Source of the DNA: Pseudomonas frederiksbergensis
GTDB lineage: Bacteria; Pseudomonadota; Gammaproteobacteria; Pseudomonadales; Pseudomonadaceae
Length of the DNA stretch: 64,000 nucleotides
Assembly (NCBI RefSeq): GCF_003732275.1
Contig: NZ_MOBM01000012.1
Coordinates: forward strand, 1-64,000
Direction of reading: 5' to 3'
This document shows, in pieces, positions 1 through 8,237 of the stretch. The position numbers and the translations under genes were made by a program. Below the pieces are notes generated by a model, which saw only the letters and a program-made list of their open reading frames with translations, did no database searches and was not told the DNA's origin. Within the stretch, counting starts at the first letter, position 1. Each line of letters begins with the position of its first letter.

Positions 1-163
1 GAATTATAGACTTCCAGAATCTGCCGTCAACCCCTGATTACGCTTTTCTATCAGGATGTTCAAAATCCCTGCTTATATATAGACGCGCCTGCAACTAATG
101 CGCAGTATATTGCCCAACACATAAAACAATACTCTCGCTTGCTACTTCGGACGATGCCACGCA

Positions 164-1051
164 ATGAATGACCACCCCCGCAGCCTTGCCTCGACCCTGT
201 TCTCGGTTGGTCTGCTCTTGATAGCCATGGCGTCGATCCAGTCCGGAGCTTCCCTGGCCAAAAGCATGTTCCCGGTTATCGGTGCTCAAGGAACGACCAC
301 CCTGCGACTGATTTTTGCCAGTGTGATCATGCTGCTGCTATTGCGCCCGTGGCGAGCGAAGCTGACCGCGAAATCCCTGCGCACCGTTATCGTCTACGGG
401 ATGGCGTTAGGCGGCATGAACTTCCTCTTCTATATGTCCTTGCGCACCGTTCCTCTGGGTATCGCCGTAGCCCTGGAGTTCACCGGCCCATTGGCAGTCG
501 CAATTTATGCCTCACGTCGAGCGATCGATTTTCTGTGGATCACTCTGGCAGCCTTAGGTTTACTGCTATTGATTCCGACAGGCGCCACAAGCGCAGGCAT
601 CGATCTGGTCGGCGCCGGCTATGCCCTTGGTGCTGGTGTCTGCTGGGCGTTGTACATTCTGTTCGGCCAGAAGGCCGGTGCTGATAATGGGGTGCAGACC
701 GCAGCATTGGGCGTGATGATTGCCGCACTGTTCGTAGCGCCCATCGGCATTGTCCACGCTGGTGCCGCGTTACTGACACCCTCGTTGATTCCCGTGGCCA
801 TCGGGGTCGCCATTCTGTCCACCGCCCTGCCCTATACCCTGGAGATGGTAGCCCTTACACGGATTCCAGCCCGGACCTTCGGCACATTGATGAGCATCGA
901 ACCTGCGATCGGCGCGCTGTCTGGCCTGTTGTTCCTCCAGGAACACCTTTCCCTGTCACAGTGGATGGCTATCTTGTGCATCATTCTGGCTTCCGTCGGC
1001 GCGACCCTGACCATGGGGAGTACCGCCAAGCCTGTGGTCGCAGCGGATTGA
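164..1051 (+). CDS. rhtA: EamA/DMT-family exporter, RhtA-like
   Basis: A 295-residue, very hydrophobic protein with about ten predicted membrane segments in two EamA repeats, the length and fold of drug/metabolite transporters. The N-terminal repeat resembles the threonine/homoserine exporter RhtA, including the stretch from MSLRTVPLGIAVALEFTGPL. Known RhtA proteins export threonine and homoserine across the inner membrane. The substrate here is inferred from overall resemblance only. The gene stands alone, with about 160 bases of AT-richer upstream DNA. A second ATG four bases downstream (168) is out of frame, so 164 is kept as the start. Confidence 0.75.
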   Translation: MNDHPRSLASTLFSVGLLLIAMASIQSGASLAKSMFPVIGAQGTTTLRLIFASVIMLLLLRPWRAKLTAKSLRTVIVYGMALGGMNFLFYMSLRTVPLGIAVALEFTGPLAVAIYASRRAIDFLWITLAALGLLLLIPTGATSAGIDLVGAGYALGAGVCWALYILFGQKAGADNGVQTAALGVMIAALFVAPIGIVHAGAALLTPSLIPVAIGVAILSTALPYTLEMVALTRIPARTFGTLMSIEPAIGALSGLLFLQEHLSLSQWMAILCIILASVGATLTMGSTAKPVVAAD

Positions 1052-1220
1052 AACGAGATTTGACGAAGGTCTGGTATTTGCCGCTCAATTAGGCCATGTT
1101 TAGGCGACGTAACTCAGTGTCAGACATGGATTTTTTCAGACAGGGATATCAGAGCGCTTCAAGCAAAAGCGAATGCAGGCAGACCCAGGCACAGATCCGG
1201 GGCCGCTATTAAGGACAGCA

Positions 1221-1502
1221 ATGAAACGAATTTTGATACTGATCGCCGTACTTGCAATTGCGGGCTGCGCGGCGACCTCGAAACCCCAGATAAAACACGG
1301 CAAGAAAGGACTGCATATCAACTGTTCGGGACTCTCGTCCTCGTGGGACAAGTGTTACACCAGCGCCGCCAATTCGTGCGCACCCAAGGGTTACAAGGTC
1401 ATCGCCAAGTCAGGAGATGCGGTGGAAGAGCCTGGTGACTATCCGTTCGGCCTCAACCCTGCCGGCTATACCAGCCGTAGCATGATCGTCATCTGCAAGT
1501 AA
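1221..1502 (+). CDS. Small secreted lipoprotein, unknown function
   Basis: A 93-residue protein starting MKRILILIAVLAIAGCAATS, a clear lipoprotein signal with lipobox IAGC and a lipidated Cys near residue 16. An AAGGA Shine-Dalgarno sits directly before this ATG, so the longer upstream frame beginning at 1173 is not used. The mature part has four further cysteines, which could form disulfides in the periplasm. It has no enzymatic motif that I recognise. A perfect hairpin follows the stop. Confidence 0.7.
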   Translation: MKRILILIAVLAIAGCAATSKPQIKHGKKGLHINCSGLSSSWDKCYTSAANSCAPKGYKVIAKSGDAVEEPGDYPFGLNPAGYTSRSMIVICK

Positions 1503-1512
1503 CCCTCCCTTT

Positions 1513-1537
1513 CTATCGGGCTTGCGTAGCCCGATAG
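1513..1537. terminator. Hairpin after the lipoprotein gene
   Basis: A perfect 10-bp stem (CTATCGGGCT / AGCCCGATAG) with a 5-base loop lies 10 bases after the lipoprotein stop. It is followed by TCGCTTC rather than a U-run, so it is at best a weak intrinsic terminator. Confidence 0.45.
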
Positions 1538-1600
1538 TCGCTTCGCCCCGATGCTGCTAACGTTCGTCAGTCAATGACCGTTCAGCAAAGGGCGATATCC

Positions 1601-2341
1601 ATGACCACCGCTATCAATAACAAGAACATCGTATTGGTCGTCGGCGCAGGCGATGCCACCGGCGGCGCCATCGCCAAACGTTTTGCCCGTGAAGGGTATG
1701 TCGCCTGCGTCACACGTCGCAGCGCAGACAAACTTCAGCCACTGGTAGAGTCCATCACAGCCAGTGGCGGCGAGGCTCACGGTTTTGCCTGCGATGCGCG
1801 CAATGAAGAAGACGTGATAGCGCTCATCGAGCAGATCGAAACCGAGATCGGCCCCATTGAAGCGTTCGTCTTCAATATCGGCGCCAATGTACCGTGCAGC
1901 ATCCTCGAAGAAACCGCCCGCAAGTATTTCAAGATTTGGGAAATGGCCTGTTTCTCAGGTTTTCTCAACGCCCGTGAAGTGGCCAAGCGCATGGTCACCC
2001 GCCAACGAGGCACGATCCTGTTCACCGGCGCCACTGCTGGTTTGCGCGGCGCCGCAGGTTTCGCCGCTTTCGCTGGTGCCAAGCACGGGATTCGCGCCTT
2101 GGCGCAAAGCATGGCCCGCGAACTGGGACCGATGAACATCCATGTCGCCCACGTCGTGGTTGATGGCGCCATCGACACCGATTTTATCCGCGACAATTTT
2201 CCGGAGAAATACGCGACCAAGGATCAGGACGGCATCCTCAATCCCGAGCACATCGCCGACAACTATTGGTACCTGCACAGCCAGCCACGGGACGCCTGGA
2301 CCTTCGAGCTGGATCTGCGCCCCTGGAACGAACGCTGGTAA
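1601..2341 (+). CDS. Short-chain dehydrogenase/reductase
   Basis: A 246-residue Rossmann-fold SDR. The N-terminal nucleotide-binding segment is VLVVGAGDATGGAIAKRF, a variant of TGxxxGxG, and the active-site region holds the family lysine a few residues after an AGAKH stretch, in place of the usual YxxxK. The missing canonical Tyr and the VGAGDATG loop suggest an atypical SDR, so catalysis is uncertain. I chose the ATG at 1601, preceded by AAAGGGCG, over the in-frame 1574 start. It is followed at 36 bases by a DsbA-fold isomerase gene on the same strand, suggesting a two-gene unit for an unidentified substrate. Confidence 0.75.
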   Translation: MTTAINNKNIVLVVGAGDATGGAIAKRFAREGYVACVTRRSADKLQPLVESITASGGEAHGFACDARNEEDVIALIEQIETEIGPIEAFVFNIGANVPCSILEETARKYFKIWEMACFSGFLNAREVAKRMVTRQRGTILFTGATAGLRGAAGFAAFAGAKHGIRALAQSMARELGPMNIHVAHVVVDGAIDTDFIRDNFPEKYATKDQDGILNPEHIADNYWYLHSQPRDAWTFELDLRPWNERW

Positions 2342-2377
2342 GCCCTCCCCTACCATAATAAGAAGAGCACATCGACC

Positions 2378-2974
2378 ATGAGCAAAACCGTGGAGTTCTT
2401 TTTCGACCTCGGCAGCCCTGCCACTTACCTGGCCTATACCCAACTGCCGAAGATCTGCAAACAGACCGATAGTCAGCTGATCTACAGACCGATGCTGCTG
2501 GGTGGCGTCTTCAAAGCTACCGGCAATGCTTCCCCCATCACCGTACCGGCCAAGGGTCGCTACATGTTTCAGGACCTGGACCGCTATGCCGAACGCTATG
2601 GTGTGCAACTGAAGTTCAACCCGCACTTTCCCATCAATACCCTGATGCTGATGCGCGCCGTCATGGGTATGCAACTGCGTCATTCCGAACGCTTTCAGGC
2701 GTTTATTGATTGCCTGTTTCACGCCCTTTGGGTTGAAGGATGCAGCCTCGATGATCCAGCGACCGTCGTCGCCGTGTTGACGCAAAATGGCTTTGATCCG
2801 AACGAAGTGCTGGCGCTGACCGCCGATGAGGACGTCAAAGCCGCCCTCAAGAAAAACACCGAGGAAGCGGTGCAACGCGGTGTATTCGGTGCGCCGAGCA
2901 TGTTTGTCGGTGATCAGCTGTTCTTCGGCCAGGATCGGCTGGACTTCGTCCTTGAAGCCCTGCGTGCGCAATAA
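2378..2974 (+). CDS. DsbA-fold 2-hydroxychromene-2-carboxylate isomerase family
   Basis: A 198-residue thioredoxin-fold protein of the HCCA isomerase / kappa-class GST type. It starts KTVEFFFDLGSPATYLAY, where a Ser-Pro pair replaces the CxxC of true DsbA oxidoreductases, and it ends with the family segment FGAPSMFVGDQLFFGQDRL. Family members are glutathione-dependent isomerases of aromatic degradation intermediates or general GSTs. The substrate cannot be read here. It is probably co-transcribed with the SDR just upstream. Confidence 0.8.
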   Translation: MSKTVEFFFDLGSPATYLAYTQLPKICKQTDSQLIYRPMLLGGVFKATGNASPITVPAKGRYMFQDLDRYAERYGVQLKFNPHFPINTLMLMRAVMGMQLRHSERFQAFIDCLFHALWVEGCSLDDPATVVAVLTQNGFDPNEVLALTADEDVKAALKKNTEEAVQRGVFGAPSMFVGDQLFFGQDRLDFVLEALRAQ

Positions 2975-2997
2975 CCAGCGCCGCCTATGACATGAGC

Positions 2998-3019
2998 CAG
3001 GCGCTGGAAACAGCGCCTG
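2998..3019. terminator. Hairpin between convergent genes
   Basis: CAGGCGCTG-gaaa-CAGCGCCTG forms a strong 9-bp stem between the convergent isomerase and aminopeptidase genes. There is no clear U-run on either strand, so terminator function is tentative. Confidence 0.4.
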
Positions 3020-3031
3020 AACTCAAACCGC

Positions 3032-4840
3032 TCAAATAGCCGCGGTTCGGGTGTTCAACCATTCAAGGGCCGCGCCGTCAAGCAACGGGCTCAAGCGTTC
3101 ACGCACCTCGGCGTGATAGCCGTTGAACCATTGTTTCTCATCTTCGGTCAGCAGCGACGGTTCCAGGCAACGGGTGTCGATCGGGCACAGGGTCAGGGTT
3201 TCGAATTTCAGAAACTCACCGAATTCGCTCTTGCCCGCCTCACGATTCAACACCAGATTCTCGATCCGCACACCCCAGCGACCCGGACGGTAAGTGCCCG
3301 GCTCGATGGACGTGATCATGCCCGGCTGCATCGCAGTTTGCGGTGCCGCCGCGGCCTGATAGGCGATGACTTGCGGGCCTTCGTGAACATTGAGGAAGTA
3401 GCCGACGCCATGACCGGTGCCATGGCCGTAGTCGACGCTTTCGGCCCAGATCGGGGCGCGGGCAATAGCGTCCAGCAACGGTGACAGAATGCCTCGTGGG
3501 AACTGAGCACGGGAAAGTGCAATCACGCCTTTGAGCACTCGGGTGCAATCGCGCTTCTGCTCGGCAGTCGGCGTACCCACCGGCACCATTCGGGTGATGT
3601 CGGTGGTACCGCCCAGGTATTGGCCGCCGGAGTCGATCAGCAACAGGCCGTCACCCTCGATCACCGCATGTTCTTCTTCGGTGGCGTGATAGTGCGGCAT
3701 GGCGCCATTGGCGTTAAACGCGGCAATCGTGTTGAAGCTCAGCGACACATAATCCGGACGCCGGGTACGCGCCGCGGTCAGGTGTTCGTCGATGGTCAGT
3801 TCGGTGATGCGCTCACGCCCCAAGGCCACTTCCAGCCAGGCGAAGAATTCGCACAGCGCCGCGCCGTCCTGCTCCATGACCCGACGTATGTGCTCGGCAT
3901 CAGCCAGGCTTTTCTGCGACTTGGCAAGAGTGGTCGGATTCAGGCCTTCGAGCAGTTTCACGCCGCTGTCCAGGTTATCCAGCAGACCGGCCGTGACCCG
4001 CGCCGGATCGACTTGCAGGCTCTCGCCGCTCGGCACAGCGCGCAAGGCGTCGGCCACTTCGCTGTAATCGCGCAGGGTCACGCCGTCCTGTTCGAGAATG
4101 GCGCGCAGCTCGGCGCTCACTTTGCTCAGGGCCACGAACAAGGTGGCCTGCTGCTGGCTGATCAGGGCGAAGGACACAAACACCGGATTGAACGATACAT
4201 CGCCGCCGCGCAGGTTGAACAGCCAGGCGATGTCATCGAGGGTAGCGATGAAGTGCCAGTCGGCACCGCGCTCTTTCAGCACCTCACGCAGTTTGGCGAG
4301 TTTTTCGCCACGGCTGACCGTCGCCTGAGGCGGCAAGTGTTGGTAGATCGGCTCGTTCGGAAGACTCGGACGGTTACTCCAGACTTCACTCAGCAGATCG
4401 ATGTCGGTGCGCAGACGTGCGCCGCGCTCTTCGAGTTTGCTGCTCAACGTACGCGCGGAGGCCACGGCCATCACCGCGCCATCGACTGCGACGACACCGC
4501 CTTCAGGGGTTTGCTCGGCCAGCCAATCGAGCGGGCCGGGTTGACCCGGTTGCAGCTTGACCAGTTCGATGCCGCTGCCCTTGAGCTCCTTGCTCGCTTG
4601 TTCCCAATAGCGGCTGTCGGCCCAGACACCGGCAAAATCCGGCGTGACGATCAGCGTGCCCACCGAACCATGAAAACCCGACAGCCACTGCCGTCCCTGC
4701 CAATAGCCCGGCAGGTATTCCGACAGGTGCGGGTCGGCCGACGGCACCAGCAGAGCATGAATGCCCTCCCGGCTCATCAGCTCGCGGGTTTGCGCCAGGC
4801 GCTGGGGTACCAATCCATTGGTCAAAGGCTGTGTACTCAT
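3032..4840 (-). CDS. Xaa-Pro aminopeptidase (M24B family)
   Basis: A 602-residue three-domain aminopeptidase P: two creatinase-like N-terminal domains and a C-terminal pita-bread metallopeptidase. Dinuclear metal ligands are visible: Asp in LLIDSGGQY and TDITR, His in GHGTGHGVG, and Glu in SIEPG and IENLV. It removes the N-terminal residue from peptides with proline in position 2. The length fits the long, eukaryote-like aminopeptidase P class rather than E. coli PepP (about 440). The start at 4840 is chosen for its AGGAG ribosome site; the frame stays open to 4927. It lies 55 bases downstream of the cysteine desulfurase gene on the same strand. Confidence 0.9.
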   Translation of the reverse strand: MSTQPLTNGLVPQRLAQTRELMSREGIHALLVPSADPHLSEYLPGYWQGRQWLSGFHGSVGTLIVTPDFAGVWADSRYWEQASKELKGSGIELVKLQPGQPGPLDWLAEQTPEGGVVAVDGAVMAVASARTLSSKLEERGARLRTDIDLLSEVWSNRPSLPNEPIYQHLPPQATVSRGEKLAKLREVLKERGADWHFIATLDDIAWLFNLRGGDVSFNPVFVSFALISQQQATLFVALSKVSAELRAILEQDGVTLRDYSEVADALRAVPSGESLQVDPARVTAGLLDNLDSGVKLLEGLNPTTLAKSQKSLADAEHIRRVMEQDGAALCEFFAWLEVALGRERITELTIDEHLTAARTRRPDYVSLSFNTIAAFNANGAMPHYHATEEEHAVIEGDGLLLIDSGGQYLGGTTDITRMVPVGTPTAEQKRDCTRVLKGVIALSRAQFPRGILSPLLDAIARAPIWAESVDYGHGTGHGVGYFLNVHEGPQVIAYQAAAAPQTAMQPGMITSIEPGTYRPGRWGVRIENLVLNREAGKSEFGEFLKFETLTLCPIDTRCLEPSLLTEDEKQWFNGYHAEVRERLSPLLDGAALEWLNTRTAAI

Positions 4841-4895
4841 CGTGTCTCCTGCTAACCACTCATCATTATTATTCGGTGCCGATCGGAGTCGGCGC

Positions 4896-6062
4896 TTAAG
4901 GACCTGTCGCCCAGAATGCCGGAGCACTGGCGCAAGTTGCTTTAATCAGGTGTACCGCTTGATCGATATCCTGCTCGGTGGTGAAACGCCCCAGGCTCAA
5001 GCGAATGGTGCGACTGGCCGAGCGTGCGTCATGCCCCAGGGCCAGCAGCACATGGGACGGCGCATTGCTGGCGGAATTACAGGCCGAGGTCGCGGAAAAC
5101 GCGATCGAGGCGCTCAACGCCGCGGAACTGAACTCGCCTTCGTTGAAAGTCAGGCTCAGGGTATGGGGAATGCGCTGGGTCGGGCTGCCATTGAGGCGCA
5201 CGCCGGGAATGCTCAGCAGCGGCTCGAGCAAGCGTTCACGCAGACGCGCAATGGTGGCTTTTTCTTCATCGAACGAGGTGGCCGCCAACGCGAAGGCTGC
5301 CCCCATTGCGGCAATCTGGTGCGTCGCCAGCGTGCCGGAACGCAACCCGCCCTCGTGACCGCCGCCGTGGATCTGCGCCTGCAGACGCTGCTGCGCACGA
5401 GGACCGACATACAGCGCGCCGATGCCTTTGGGACCGTAGACCTTGTGCGCCGAAAACGACATCAAGTCCACCGGCCACCGGGCCAGATCGATCAGCACTT
5501 TGCCCGCGCCCTGAGCCGCATCAACGTGGAACAACGCATCGCGATCACGCACCACCTGGCCGATGGCCGGGATGTCGTTGACGGTGCCCAGCTCGTTATT
5601 GACCAGCATCACCGACACCAGAAAGGTGTCCTCACGCATCGCTTCACTGACCGCTTGCGGGGTAACCATGCCATCGGCATCGGGCACCAGATACGTCACC
5701 GCAACGCCTGCGTCCTGCAACTGTTTTGCAGTGTCGAGAATCGCTTTGTGTTCGATCTGGCTGGTGATGATGTGGCCGCCGGATACACCGCGGGCCTGGG
5801 CCACGCCCTTGAGGGCAAGGTTGTTGGACTCGGTGGCGCCGGAGGTCCAGACGATCTGCTCCGCCTGGGCGCCTACCAATTCGGCGACCTGGCGCCGTGC
5901 TTGCTCAACCGATTGCCGGGCCTGTTGGCCGAAGGCGTGGGAACTGGACGCTGGATTGCCGAAGTTACCTGTGAACCCCAGACACTCGACCATGACCTTG
6001 ATGACCCGCTCATCCACCGGCGTGGTGGCGGCGTAGTCGAAATACAACGGACGTTTATTCAT
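4896..6062 (-). CDS. Cysteine desulfurase, NifS/IscS-like
   Basis: A 388-residue PLP-dependent class V aminotransferase. It shows the N-terminal YFDYAATTP, the PLP region WTSGATESNN, the His before the cofactor in QIEHKA, the Schiff-base lysine in SFSAHKVYGPKG, and the C-terminal catalytic loop Cys in SACNSASNAPS. It would deliver persulfide sulfur from cysteine. It stands outside an isc or suf operon, with no iscU, hscA or fdx nearby, so it is probably an accessory desulfurase rather than the housekeeping IscS. It may be co-transcribed with the aminopeptidase gene downstream. Confidence 0.88.
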   Translation of the reverse strand: MNKRPLYFDYAATTPVDERVIKVMVECLGFTGNFGNPASSSHAFGQQARQSVEQARRQVAELVGAQAEQIVWTSGATESNNLALKGVAQARGVSGGHIITSQIEHKAILDTAKQLQDAGVAVTYLVPDADGMVTPQAVSEAMREDTFLVSVMLVNNELGTVNDIPAIGQVVRDRDALFHVDAAQGAGKVLIDLARWPVDLMSFSAHKVYGPKGIGALYVGPRAQQRLQAQIHGGGHEGGLRSGTLATHQIAAMGAAFALAATSFDEEKATIARLRERLLEPLLSIPGVRLNGSPTQRIPHTLSLTFNEGEFSSAALSASIAFSATSACNSASNAPSHVLLALGHDARSASRTIRLSLGRFTTEQDIDQAVHLIKATCASAPAFWATGP

Positions 6063-6267
6063 AAAAGACTCGCAGAGCGTGTTCCGGGATCAGGAAGCTC
6101 GTCACTGGAAGTTTCAAAGCGCCGCCTCATGAGCGACGCCGAATTTTCAGAACGACAGCAATACCTGATCGGAAGCCATTAAAGAAGAACAACTTCATTT
6201 AAAAGTGCGTAGGAACGCTCCTGAAGTCGAGCTTAACAGGCATCGGGCCACCGGATGAAGCAATGCG

Positions 6268-6882
6268 TCAGCTAAAACTTTCGAGTAACAACGGATACAT
6301 CGAAGCCACCAACAATAAGGCCATACCCCAGTTGAACAGCCGCAACCAGCGGCGATCGCGCAGCACATTGCGCAACAGCGTGCCGCAGCCGGCCCACACC
6401 CCGACGCTTGGCAGGTTGATCAAGGCGAAGACTGCGGCAATCACAATCACATTGGTGAAATAGCCTTGCATCGGCGTGTAGGTGCTGATGGCGCCGATGG
6501 CCATGATCCAGGCCTTCGGGTTGACCCACTGAAAGGCTGCCGCGCCCAAATAACTGATCGGCTTGCCCTCGCCCTGCTCTCCCTCGGCTACCGGCCCGGA
6601 ATGAGCAATCTTCCACGCCAGGTACAGCAAATACGCCGCGCCGACATAGCGCAAGACGGTGTAAAGCATTGGATAGGTTTGAAATACCGTGCCCAGGCCG
6701 AAACCGACAGCGACCACCAGGACAAAGAAGCCGCAGGTGATGCCCAGCATGTGGGGAATGGTGCGCTGAAAGCCGAAATTCACGCCCGAGGCCAGCAACA
6801 TGGTGTTGTTCGGGCCGGGGGTGATCGAGGTGACAAGGGCAAACAGGGCAAAGCCCAGCAGCAGGTCGAGCGAGAGTGTCAT
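6268..6882 (-). CDS. LysE/RhtB-family exporter
   Basis: A 204-residue inner-membrane protein with about six hydrophobic segments and the LysE-family signature near the N terminus (ITPGPNNTMLLASG) plus FQWVNPKAWIMA in the middle. Members export amino acids or related metabolites. The substrate here is unknown. It is a single gene, separated by about 200 bases from the desulfurase. Confidence 0.85.
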   Translation of the reverse strand: MTLSLDLLLGFALFALVTSITPGPNNTMLLASGVNFGFQRTIPHMLGITCGFFVLVVAVGFGLGTVFQTYPMLYTVLRYVGAAYLLYLAWKIAHSGPVAEGEQGEGKPISYLGAAAFQWVNPKAWIMAIGAISTYTPMQGYFTNVIVIAAVFALINLPSVGVWAGCGTLLRNVLRDRRWLRLFNWGMALLLVASMYPLLLESFS

Positions 6883-6983
6883 GGGTGGCAGTCCATCAGG
6901 GTCAGTCAGGTGTTGACCCTATCGCACGCCTTGAGGGAATCCCATGGACAGTTGCGTGAAAGTTCGAGCGGTACAGTCGCCGC

Positions 6984-7253
6984 TCAACTTGGGCGACCGT
7001 GCAGCTGTACTGCGCGTTCGGCGTTCATCTCCCCTTGTTTGTCGAAACTGAACGATTTTGCCGGCTGGCCGAGCAATTCGGCTTTCTTCGCGTGGTACTC
7101 CTCGAAGGACAAGCCACGACGATTCAGGGCCTCCAGCGCCAGTTCCCGGGTTTCTTCAGCGGTGTAGGGCCGCAATTCCGGTGAAACATGGCTGGCACAT
7201 CCGGCGAGAACGGAGATGGCGAGCAACAAGAAAGTGGCGAGTAGAGATTTCAT
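6984..7253 (-). CDS. Small lipoprotein with SHOCT-like segment
   Basis: An 89-residue protein from MKSLLATFLLLAISVLAGCA, with a perfect LAGC lipobox (Cys near residue 19). The mature part contains LNRRGLSFEEYHAKKAELL, which resembles the short C-terminal oligomerisation (SHOCT) motif. I chose the internal Met at 7253 because it begins the signal peptide; the upstream extension to 7292 does not. Function unknown. Confidence 0.65.
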   Translation of the reverse strand: MKSLLATFLLLAISVLAGCASHVSPELRPYTAEETRELALEALNRRGLSFEEYHAKKAELLGQPAKSFSFDKQGEMNAERAVQLHGRPS

Positions 7254-7349
7254 TTCGGGCGTCCGGTGATCTGTGTTCGGGGCAATGAACACAGGCTACC
7301 CGTGCCGCTCGAAGGGTAGAAATCAACGCTCTCGATAGTGGGTATCGGA

Positions 7350-7377
7350 TCAAAAGATCGCAGCCTTCGACAGCTCC
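7350..7377. repeat. Single arm of an AAAAGATCGCAG-type repeat
   Basis: This stretch (TCAAAAGATCGCAGCC and following bases) matches one arm of the inverted repeat found right after pvdL at 30601-30681. Here no second arm is present, so it looks like a solitary or decayed copy. Confidence 0.5.
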
Positions 7378-7475
7378 CACACCAGCCTTATATCTCTAAA
7401 TTGCATATAAATATTAATTTAATGTCTTTTGAGTAATAACAAATAGCCTTTATAAACAACTCCATCGCCTCACGC

Positions 7476-7510
7476 ACTGTTGCCCACGCAACTGTTTGCC
7501 TGGCAACAGT
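7476..7510. promoter_or_regulatory. Inverted repeat, candidate SfnR enhancer site
   Basis: ACTGTTGCC (7476-7484) and GGCAACAGT (7502-7510) form a perfect 9-bp inverted repeat around a 17-base spacer that itself contains GCAAC and TTTGCC half-site-like words. It lies about 83 bases upstream of the sigma54 promoter, the usual distance for an enhancer-binding protein. Assignment to SfnR is inferred from the operon content. Confidence 0.6.
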
Positions 7511-7592
7511 CAATCAACAAACAGCCGGTCCAATCGAACAGTGCCTGCCAGCAATTGCGCTGAAAGCCACGGAAAACGGGGCTCCCAAGGAT

Positions 7593-7608
7593 TGGTACAG
7601 CTCTTGCT
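7593..7608 (+). promoter_or_regulatory. Sigma54 (-24/-12) promoter of msuE
   Basis: TGGTACAGCTCTTGCT matches the RpoN consensus TGGYACRNNNNTTGCW at every defined position, with correct GG-to-GC spacing. Transcription would start near 7619, about 45 bases before the msuE ATG. The operon encodes its own sigma54 activator (SfnR), which supports the call. Confidence 0.85.
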
Positions 7609-7663
7609 CAACTCCGGTGACTCATCACTGCTCGCTGAGCAACTGTTTAAAAAGGAACTGATC

Positions 7664-8227
7664 ATGTCGCGTCCATTGAAAGTCGTTGCCCTCTCCGGCG
7701 GTACCTGGCGTCCGTCTCGCACTTTGGTGTTGACCCAAGCGTTGTTGGCCGAACTGGCCGAGCAGTTACCGATCGAGAGCAAGCTGATCGAACTGGGCGA
7801 CATCGCCCGACCACTGGGCGCCGCGCTGTCGCGTCAGGAACTGAGCGCCGATATCGAAGCCGAGCTGCAAGCGATCGAAAGCGCCGACTTGCTGATCGTC
7901 GCCGCGCCGGTTTATCGCGGCTCCTACCCTGGCCTGCTCAAGCACCTGTTCGACCTGATCGACCTCAACGCACTGATCGACACGCCGGTGCTGCTGGCTG
8001 CCAGCGGTGGCAGCGAACGTCACGCGCTGGTGCTCGATCATCAGTTGCGGCCGCTGTTCAGTTTCTTCCAGGCCCTGACCTTGCCGATTGGCGTCTATGC
8101 CACCGAAGCCGACTTCTCCAATTATCAAATAACCAGTGAGCCCTTGAGGGCCCGCATTCGTCTTGCTGCAGAACGCGCGGCGCCGTTATTCGGCGTGTCT
8201 CCCAAAAATCTGCTGAAAATTGCTTAA
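7664..8227 (+). CDS. msuE: NAD(P)H-dependent FMN reductase of the methanesulfonate operon
   Basis: A 187-residue flavodoxin-like FMN reductase. The phosphate-binding loop is [12 protein letters not shown] at the N terminus and the family segment [23 protein letters not shown] is near the middle. It supplies FMNH2 to MsuC and MsuD. The ATG at 7664, preceded by AAAGGAA, is chosen; the frame is open to 7496, but that extension would cover the sigma54 promoter. First gene of msuE-msuD-msuC-sfnR, with 10 bases to msuD. Expression is probably sigma54/SfnR-dependent under sulfate limitation. Confidence 0.9.
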   Translation: MSRPLKVVALSGGTWRPSRTLVLTQALLAELAEQLPIESKLIELGDIARPLGAALSRQELSADIEAELQAIESADLLIVAAPVYRGSYPGLLKHLFDLIDLNALIDTPVLLAASGGSERHALVLDHQLRPLFSFFQALTLPIGVYATEADFSNYQITSEPLRARIRLAAERAAPLFGVSPKNLLKIA

Positions 8228-8237
8228 GGATCTCTTC

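Larger units (their letters stand above)
7254..7663. other. Regulatory intergenic region before msuE
   Basis: This 410-base gap separates the divergent lipoprotein gene and msuE. It holds the solitary repeat arm (7350-7377), an AT-rich tract (about 7388-7458), a perfect inverted repeat (7476-7510) and a sigma54 promoter (7593-7608), all listed separately. No small gene is evident. Confidence 0.7.

Noticed and set aside
4761-6182. Long open frames opposite the desulfurase and aminopeptidase genes (also 3620-4855)
   Set aside because: Conserved protein motifs lie on the other strand; these frames show low-complexity Arg/Gln/His-rich translations typical of shadows.
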